A stretch of DNA of 18,285 nucleotides from positions 1-18,285 of the forward strand of contig CBDVAP010000050.1 in the NCBI GenBank assembly GCA_965372015.1, written 5' to 3'. The notes below the pieces were generated by a model. The model did no database searches. It worked only from the letters and a program-made list of their open reading frames with translations, and was not told the origin of the DNA. Numbering within the stretch: position 1 is the stretch's first letter; the number at the start of each line of letters is the position of its first letter. Positions 13,162-18,285 of this stretch are shown here, in pieces. The position numbers were made by a program, and so were the translations under genes. This DNA is from JACZSB01 sp965372015. GTDB lineage: Bacteria; Fidelibacterota; Marinisomatia; SCGC-AAA003-L08; TS1B11.

Positions 13162-14622
13162 ATGAGACCAAAACTTCGGTTCCTGGAGCCGGACTTGATA
13201 GAAAAAATTGTGGCTGAAGCAACCGGGATTCTATGCACTCTGGGTGTGGAATTACACAACCCGGGCCTGTTGGACCTGCTCGGCGACCACGGCGCCCAAG
13301 TCGACCTCGGCAAGCAGCATGTAATATTGACCGAGGACATTATCACAAAGGCCCTGGGCAGCGCCCCGGCCGCCTTTCAACTGTTCGATGTGCACGGTAA
13401 CCAGACCCACGACTTGGCCGGGGATAATGTATATTTCACACCGGGCTCGGCGGCCTTGCATGTGCTGGACCATCACAGCGGTAAAATCCGCCAGCCCTCC
13501 ACCGCGGACTACGTGCAATATGCTAAGCTGGTATCCCAGCTGGACCATATCGCTTCCCAGAGCACGGCCTTAATCCCGGCGGATGTGCACGAACAGATCT
13601 CCGACAGTTACCGTCTGTTCCTGAGCCTGCTCTATGGGGAGAAGCCGGTGGTGACCGGCACCTTCACCATTGAGTCCTTCGCAATAATGAAGGAATTCCA
13701 GGTGGCCGTGCGGGGTGACGAACAGGCCTTGAGGGCCAAGCCGTTGACCGTGTTCTCCTGCTGTCCCACCTCGCCCTTGAAGTGGAGCGACGTCACCTCC
13801 CAAAACGTGGTGGACTGCGCCCGCTACGGCATCCCGGTGGAGTTCATCTCCATGCCGTTGACCGGCTTTATCGCTCCGGTGACCCTGGTCGGCACCTTGA
13901 TCCAGCATACGGCGGAGACCTTGAGCGGTATCGTCATCAGCCAGCTGACCAGTCCGGGAGCCCCCATGCTCTACGGCGGCTCGCCGGCGATTTTCGATCT
14001 GCGCTACGAGACCACCCCCATGGGAGCGGTGGAGACCATGATGGTCGATTGCGCCTACAGCGAGATCGGCAAGCACCTGGGGTTGCCCACCCAGGCATAT
14101 ATCTCCCTGAGCGACGCCAAGCAGCTGGACGCCCAAGCGGGCCTGGAAGGAGGCATGGGCGCCACCCTGGCGGCCCTGGCGGGGATCAACAACATTTCCG
14201 GGCCGGGAATGCTCGATTTTGAGAGCTGCCAGAGCCTTGAGAAACTGGTGCTGGACAACGAGATCTGCGGTATGACGCTCCGTCTGATCAAGGGGATCAC
14301 GCCCAGGGAGGATTTCCCAGCGCTGCCGCTCTTCCAGGAGCTGCTTAAGGAACGGCATCTACTGATTGCCGACCACACCTTAAAATATATAAAGGAAGAA
14401 CTTCATTTCCCCGGGCCGGTGATCGAGCGGGCCAACCGGGCGCGCTGGGAAGAGGGCGGCTCCACCACTTTGCGGGAACGGGCCCACGCCGAAGTGGAAA
14501 AACTGCTTAAGAGCTACACCCCCTCCACCCTGCCCGGCGACACAAAAAGGGAACTGGTGCGGCTGATGGAGGCGGAGGCCAAACGCTATGGGCAGGATCA
14601 GCTGCCGGAAAGGATGGAATGA
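13162..14622 (+). CDS. MttB-family corrinoid methyltransferase, non-pyrrolysine
   Basis: A 486-residue protein. Start is the ATG at 13162: AAAGGA stands 8 bases before it, whereas the upstream GTG at 13144 has none. It is the MttB/COG5598 TIM-barrel family that moves a methyl group from a methylated amine to Co(I) of a corrinoid protein. Visible family marks: TPGSAALHVLDH (93-104), VVTGTFTIESF (163-173), SCCPTSPLKW (199-208), SDAKQLDAQAGLEGGMGA (317-334), ISGPGMLDFESCQSLEKLVLDNEI (345-368). The frame has no in-frame amber codon, so it lacks pyrrolysine and is not a true trimethylamine MttB; characterised relatives of this kind use glycine betaine, proline betaine or carnitine. The substrate here is unknown. 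It overlaps the next gene by 4 bases. Confidence 0.85.
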   Translation: MRPKLRFLEPDLIEKIVAEATGILCTLGVELHNPGLLDLLGDHGAQVDLGKQHVILTEDIITKALGSAPAAFQLFDVHGNQTHDLAGDNVYFTPGSAALHVLDHHSGKIRQPSTADYVQYAKLVSQLDHIASQSTALIPADVHEQISDSYRLFLSLLYGEKPVVTGTFTIESFAIMKEFQVAVRGDEQALRAKPLTVFSCCPTSPLKWSDVTSQNVVDCARYGIPVEFISMPLTGFIAPVTLVGTLIQHTAETLSGIVISQLTSPGAPMLYGGSPAIFDLRYETTPMGAVETMMVDCAYSEIGKHLGLPTQAYISLSDAKQLDAQAGLEGGMGATLAALAGINNISGPGMLDFESCQSLEKLVLDNEICGMTLRLIKGITPREDFPALPLFQELLKERHLLIADHTLKYIKEELHFPGPVIERANRARWEEGGSTTLRERAHAEVEKLLKSYTPSTLPGDTKRELVRLMEAEAKRYGQDQLPERME

Positions 14623-15326
14623 GTCGCACTTTCAAACTGGCCTTGGACCAAATACTGCCGGAGCGCCAGGCAGTGCTTGGCGAACAAGGCATTCCCACCG
14701 GTGCAAAGGTGCCGGACCAGGTGAGCACACTTTACGACAACGCGCTGGAAGTTTTTAAGGCCACCGGCCAACCCGCCGGGATCACGGCCCGGGTTACCCG
14801 TGTTGATTTCGACCGGATATTTCCGGGGGCAGGAGACAATGATCCCAAAGCGCCCCTGGCGAAAATCTACCCTCGAGCCCACAACCTGTCCCTATTCGCT
14901 CTGACCCTGGGCCGGCCGGTGAGCAGTAAGATCGAGGGGCTGTTCGCGGAAAACGATTTTGCCCTGGGCACCATGCTCGATTCCATCGCCTCGCTGGCTG
15001 CCGACCGGGCGGTTGAACAGCTGGAGCAGGCCTTCGCCCGGGGGCTGGCCGATCAGGGCCATTCCGCGCACCTCAGCCTGGGATACAGCCCCGGTTATTG
15101 CGGTTGGCACATCAGCGGGCAGAAACGGCTCTTCGATGTTCTCCACCCGCAAGATATCGGCATCACTTTGAACGATAAATATCTCATGACGCCGCTGAAG
15201 TCGGTATCGGGCATCCTGGTGGAAGGACCAGCGGGAATCCACGAATTCGATCCCAATTTCACCTTTTGCCGCACCTGCCGAACCCACAGCTGCGTCCTTC
15301 GAATGCGGCCGGCGGGAAAGGCATAG
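14619..15326 (+). CDS. Stand-alone cobalamin-dependent methionine synthase activation-domain protein
   Basis: A 235-residue protein coupled to mttB-like gene (ATGA). It matches the C-terminal activation domain of MetH: a helical front, then GYSPGYCGW (155-163), QKRLFDVLHPQDIGITLNDKYLMTPLKSVSGI (168-199). In MetH this domain binds SAM and re-methylates oxidised Co(II) cobalamin with an electron from flavodoxin. Unlike MetH, it ends with a Cys cluster (C217, C220, C225; CxxCxxxxC) that is probably metal-binding or redox active. Here it is a separate protein and would rescue the neighbouring corrinoid protein. RamA-type Fe-S activators, used in many methyltransferase systems, are not seen. Confidence 0.75.
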   Translation: MSRTFKLALDQILPERQAVLGEQGIPTGAKVPDQVSTLYDNALEVFKATGQPAGITARVTRVDFDRIFPGAGDNDPKAPLAKIYPRAHNLSLFALTLGRPVSSKIEGLFAENDFALGTMLDSIASLAADRAVEQLEQAFARGLADQGHSAHLSLGYSPGYCGWHISGQKRLFDVLHPQDIGITLNDKYLMTPLKSVSGILVEGPAGIHEFDPNFTFCRTCRTHSCVLRMRPAGKA

Positions 15327-15352
15327 ACGGCAGCGGCTAACAGGAGCAGGTT

Positions 15353-15991
15353 ATGGATCTATTGAAACAGTTGGCCCTGGCACTACAGAACGGCGATCAC
15401 CAGCAGAGCGGGGAACTGACCGCAAAGGCCATCGCCGACGGGATCCCACCAAAGCAGATACTGGATGATGGGTTGATCGCCGGTATGCAGGTGGTAGGGG
15501 AACGATTTGCCGTGCGGGAAATCTTTCTGCCGGAAGTGTTGTTGGCAGCCCGGGCCATGTACGCCGGCCTGGACCAACTCAAGCCGCTATTGATGGCCGG
15601 TGACCTGCCCAGCGCCGGTAAGGTTGTGATTGGGACAGTCCAGGGCGACCTGCACGACCTGGGCAAGAACCTGGTGGTCATCATGCTCAAGGGCGCCGGT
15701 TACGAAGTCATTGATCTGGGCAAGGACGTTTCCGCTGAGCAGTTCGTCGAGGCGGCTCATAAGGAACAGGCCGCCGTCATCGGTATGTCCGCCCTGCTCA
15801 CCACCACTATGCCGGTGATGAAGCAGGTGGTGGACCTGCTTAACGAGAAGGGGTGGGGCGGCTCGATCAAAACCATTGTGGGGGGTGCCCCGGTCACCGA
15901 CGAGTGGGCCCGGGAAATCGGTGCCGACGCCTATGCCTATGACGCTACCAAGGCGGTGCAGTCTATCAAGGAGCTGGTGGGGACGGGCTGA
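15353..15991 (+). CDS. Corrinoid (cobalamin-binding) methyl-carrier protein
   Basis: A 212-residue protein with AGGAG ahead of its ATG, 26 bases after the previous stop. Residues 1-85 are the four-helix cap domain (LLKQLALALQNGD...). Residues 86-212 are the Rossmann B12 domain: DxHxxG at D99-H101-G104 (GDLHDLGKN, His101 being the cobalt ligand), SxL at S146-L148 (GMSALLT), and GG at 177-178 (VGGAPV). It receives methyl from the MttB-like enzyme and passes it to homocysteine. The pattern and length are those of MtbC/MttC-type carriers. Start is unambiguous. Confidence 0.9.
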   Translation: MDLLKQLALALQNGDHQQSGELTAKAIADGIPPKQILDDGLIAGMQVVGERFAVREIFLPEVLLAARAMYAGLDQLKPLLMAGDLPSAGKVVIGTVQGDLHDLGKNLVVIMLKGAGYEVIDLGKDVSAEQFVEAAHKEQAAVIGMSALLTTTMPVMKQVVDLLNEKGWGGSIKTIVGGAPVTDEWAREIGADAYAYDATKAVQSIKELVGTG

Positions 15992-16888
15992 ATGGGAGGG
16001 CTGCTGGAAAGACTGGCCGCCGGGGCGGTACTGGTCTCCGACGGCGCCATGGGGACCCAGCTGTTTAGCCGGGGTCTGAAACCGGGTGAGAGTCCCGAAG
16101 CATTAAACCGATCTCATCCCGAGTATTTGCAGGAAATCGCCCGGGCATACCGCGCGGCGGGCGCCGATATTGTGCACACCAATACTTTCGGTGGTTCGGC
16201 TGTGTCGCTGGCCGGCTTTGGATTGGCCGACAGCACCGAGGAGATCAATCGTCAGGCGGTGGAGGCGGCCCGCCGGGGGGTAGACGGCCAGGCCCTGGTG
16301 GCTGGTTCGTGCGGTCCCTCGGGCACAATCTTGCAGCCTTTCGGCGATGCCGATCCGGATGAGATTTATGCCGGTTTCAAGCGCCAGTTGCAAGCTTTGA
16401 TAGCTGCCGGTATAGATGCGGTAACGGTGGAAACCATGACCGATCTTAACGAGGCGGTTTTGGCTATCAAGGCTGCCCGGGAAATATCAACCGACATACC
16501 GATTATCGCTACTATGACCTTCGATGATACCCCCCGGGGGTTCTTTACCATCATGGGTGTTGATATCCCCACCGGGATGGCCGGGCTGGCCACGGCCGGC
16601 GCTGATGTGACCGGCTCCAACTGCGGTGACGGGTTGGAGAAAATGATCCGGATCGCCCCCCTACTGAAAGCCGCCAGCTCCTGGCCGGTGATCATCCAGT
16701 CCAACGCCGGGCAGCCGGAAATGACCGCTGATGGTCCGCTGTGGCCCGAAAGTCCACAGTTTTTCGCCGACCGGATCGAGGAACTCGTGGCCGCCGGGGT
16801 CTCGATCATCGGGGGCTGTTGCGGCACCGGTCCTGAGCACATCCGCGCCATCCGGCAGGTGTTGGACCGGGCCAAAGAGCTTAGGTAA
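15992..16888 (+). CDS. Homocysteine S-methyltransferase domain protein
   Basis: A 298-residue protein that starts on the base after the corrinoid gene stop (TGAATG). It is the whole barrel of the homocysteine S-methyltransferase family (PF02574), as in the N-terminal module of MetH or BHMT. Zinc ligands are visible as Cys211 (GSNCGDG), Cys276 and Cys277 (GGCCGTGPEH); an early DGAMGTQLFSRGL (17-29) and ADIVHTNTFGGS (58-69) are family hallmarks. No folate-binding or B12 domain is attached. It would transfer methyl from the corrinoid protein to homocysteine, giving methionine. Alternatives are other thiol acceptors, such as a coenzyme thiol. It is the last gene of the operon; no terminator hairpin is seen after it. 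Confidence 0.8.
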   Translation: MGGLLERLAAGAVLVSDGAMGTQLFSRGLKPGESPEALNRSHPEYLQEIARAYRAAGADIVHTNTFGGSAVSLAGFGLADSTEEINRQAVEAARRGVDGQALVAGSCGPSGTILQPFGDADPDEIYAGFKRQLQALIAAGIDAVTVETMTDLNEAVLAIKAAREISTDIPIIATMTFDDTPRGFFTIMGVDIPTGMAGLATAGADVTGSNCGDGLEKMIRIAPLLKAASSWPVIIQSNAGQPEMTADGPLWPESPQFFADRIEELVAAGVSIIGGCCGTGPEHIRAIRQVLDRAKELR

Positions 16889-17038
16889 CAACCTTATTTC
16901 AGCAGAATATTAGCCATGTCTTCCTCAATGGTCTCGGTCGGCATCGAAGCCAACCTACCTATACTCTGTGCTGCAAACCGCCAGCAGCCCGATTGCGGCG
17001 TTGCGGGGGTTGGCATCGTTGGTGCGTCCTGCCTAGCT

Positions 17039-17088
17039 TTGGTCTCGGCAGGGTAAGTAGGAATCGCCCCCAATCGCGTCGAGACCAA
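17039..17088. repeat. Inverted repeat upstream of coiled-coil gene
   Basis: TTGGTCTCG (17039-17047) and CGAGACCAA (17080-17088) form a 9-base perfect inverted repeat with a 32-base interior, ending 10 bases before the ATG at 17099. It could be an mRNA stem near the start or an operator. A related GGTCTCGG string is at about 16930. Confidence 0.35.
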
Positions 17089-17098
17089 CCGCAGTAAA

Positions 17099-17710
17099 AT
17101 GCCACCACCGGATACAGTAGAAAATCTCGAGCTTGACCGGGCGGAAAACCCGGACTATTTCAATTTGGTCGATGCCTGCTCCGAGCTCGAGGAGGAGTAC
17201 AGCCGTCTGCAACGGCAGATCGAGAACGCCCCGCATCAGGTCAGCGCGGGCCATAGACCTCGCCTGGTACGGCGTAGATTGCAGGCGGATCGGCGGCGCC
17301 TGGAGCGGCGGGGGGAGAATTGGGAGCGGGAGTTGCAGGTGTTTCTGGCCCAACCCTACCTGGCCGTGTCGGGGGCCGATAAGGAGCGGACATTCTCCCA
17401 GGCACTGGCGCTACTGCGGGATGGCGGTCACCGATTGGTTGCGCACAGGGACCGGCAGGCCCAGGGGCTGGACGGTCTGAGGAAACTCAAGCGTCCCCCC
17501 CGAAACCCTTACCTGGGCAAGGTGACCATATTTATCGCACCCATCGCCCTGGTATTGGCCTTAATATATTTGTATTGGAGGGGCTACTTCAACCTGCCCC
17601 GGCTACCGGCGGCTGCCCCCACACCTGAGGAAGTTGTACCGATCTCGCAGCCGGATACACTGGCAGAGCCGGATGCCGATGAGCCCGCAGACAGTCCGGG
17701 CACCCGGTGA
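17099..17710 (+). CDS. Coiled-coil, single-TM protein of unknown function
   Basis: A 203-residue protein. An in-frame TAA at 17054 and no other start leave ATG 17099, which has no ribosome site, so expression may be low or leaderless. Residues about 25-85 are charged helices (SELEEEYSRLQRQIEN..., RRRLQADRRRLERRGENWERELQ) probably forming a coiled coil. Residues about 141-160 (KVTIFIAPIALVLALIYLYW) are one membrane segment preceded by basic residues, so the N-terminal part is probably cytoplasmic. The last 40 residues are Pro/Asp/Glu-rich and disordered. I do not recognise the family. It stands ahead of the SPFH-like gene and may work with it. Confidence 0.55.
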   Translation: MPPPDTVENLELDRAENPDYFNLVDACSELEEEYSRLQRQIENAPHQVSAGHRPRLVRRRLQADRRRLERRGENWERELQVFLAQPYLAVSGADKERTFSQALALLRDGGHRLVAHRDRQAQGLDGLRKLKRPPRNPYLGKVTIFIAPIALVLALIYLYWRGYFNLPRLPAAAPTPEEVVPISQPDTLAEPDADEPADSPGTR

Positions 17711-17874
17711 TGAACTAAGGACGCATTTCGCCTGCTCGCGGGTGAGTTTTCACGGTAACTTTACTCAAAGGAATCAACAGCCCGCAGCTTGGGGTTTCTG
17801 CTCGCTCCGCGGACATCGGTGCCGGGGCCACAGCGAAATTCGAACGATAGGGCAATCCGGAAGGGGGCTACAGA

Positions 17875-18285
17875 ATGAGTTTCTCACGACAGGTCACATT
17901 TATCGTACTTTTACTGTTCGCGGTATTGGCGGTGTTTTTCGGCAACCAGATCTTCAAGACCAACCGGCGGGGCCAATACCAGATCAAACAGGCTGCCATT
18001 ACCGGTACCATGTCCGTCCGGATGACTCCGGGCATGTACGGCCGCTGGTTCGGCGCCATCGACACCTGGAACAAAGCCGAAACATTCTACTTCACCTCCG
18101 AATACGATGGTTCCGGCGACGTTGTTGAGGACCGCTCGATCGAGGTACGGTTCTACGACGGTTCTCTGGCATACATCTCCGGCACCGCCCGTACCACCAT
18201 GCCCGTCTATGACCAAGAAGCCATCAACCTGGTAATCAAGGAAGGCTACCGGAGTTACCGGGACATGGAGCAAAAACTGATCCTG
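17875..18285 (+). CDS. SPFH/Band-7-like membrane protein, N-terminal part (continues past window)
   Basis: 137 codons from an ATG with AGGGGG ahead to the right edge. Residues 8-23 are one membrane helix (TFIVLLLFAVLAVFF) near the N-terminus, uncleaved by look. Then comes a beta-rich domain: GQYQIKQAAITGTMSVRMTPGMYGRWFGAI (33-62) and VVEDRSIEVRFYDGSLAYISGTARTTMPVYDQEAINLVIKEGY (83-125), the latter with the RF-x-DG-x-x-x-x-x-G-x-x-x-x-x-P run seen in prohibitin-like proteins. These scaffold membrane microdomains or phage-like membrane complexes. The full C-terminal coiled coil lies outside the window. The call is by pattern. Confidence 0.6.
   Translation, partial: MSFSRQVTFIVLLLFAVLAVFFGNQIFKTNRRGQYQIKQAAITGTMSVRMTPGMYGRWFGAIDTWNKAETFYFTSEYDGSGDVVEDRSIEVRFYDGSLAYISGTARTTMPVYDQEAINLVIKEGYRSYRDMEQKLIL

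Noticed and set aside
13570..14358. 262-residue antisense open frame within the MttB-like gene
   Set aside because: It is on the opposite strand of a well-supported gene, is rich in His/Gly/Gln as GC-rich shadows are, and has no ribosome site.
16894..17088. 64-residue minus-strand frame after the homocysteine methyltransferase gene
   Set aside because: It starts at TTG inside the inverted repeat, has no ribosome site and no recognisable content.

Overview
The window is GC-rich (by eye about 60 %) bacterial chromosome from an organism I cannot place to species. The signs point to an uncultivated environmental bacterium: a corrinoid-dependent methyl-transfer cluster, an MttB-family enzyme without pyrrolysine, and a dispersed heptad-type intergenic repeat of the kind seen in many metagenome-derived genomes. 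The taxon is inference only. No rRNA, tRNA or CRISPR was found.

Left 10 kb (1-9947, all minus strand, read right to left): the head-morphogenesis half of a tailed phage or prophage. In transcription order it holds a two-helix membrane protein (holin-like), a helical protein, a one-helix membrane protein, the small terminase, the large terminase, the portal, a prohead protease fused to a scaffold-like tail, a decoration-type protein, the major capsid protein, two small proteins (the second probably a head-tail connector), and a LamG-domain structural protein that runs off the left edge. Tail genes would lie beyond position 1. No integrase, repressor, replication gene, att site or tRNA is visible at the right boundary. 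The module is less compact than usual. A 469-bp gap between portal and large terminase holds heptad repeats, hairpins and GATACC boxes. A 287-bp gap between the terminase genes holds an AT-rich promoter and a large leader hairpin. A ~63-bp element (6224-6286 and 9991-10053) sits just upstream of the portal and of the first gene of the module.

Middle (10259-12953): a LEA-like amphipathic repeat protein on the plus strand, facing a minus-strand three-gene ABC exporter operon (ATPase, permease, permease) whose genes overlap by 4 bp (ATGA, ATGA, GTGA). The layout matches the fluoroquinolone-export type.

Right part (13162-16888, plus strand): a tight four-gene operon: MttB-family methyltransferase, stand-alone methionine-synthase activation domain, corrinoid protein, homocysteine S-methyltransferase. 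Together these are the homocysteine, cobalamin and reactivation modules of MetH as separate proteins. The methyl-folate module is missing and an MttB-type demethylase stands where it would act. The likely chemistry is methylated amine -> Co(I) corrinoid -> homocysteine -> methionine, with SAM-driven rescue of oxidised cobalt. This is the most interesting system in the window. A promoter (TTGAAC-N17-TATTAT) lies upstream.

Far right (17099-18285, plus strand): a coiled-coil/single-TM protein and the start of an SPFH/Band-7-like membrane protein, cut by the window edge.
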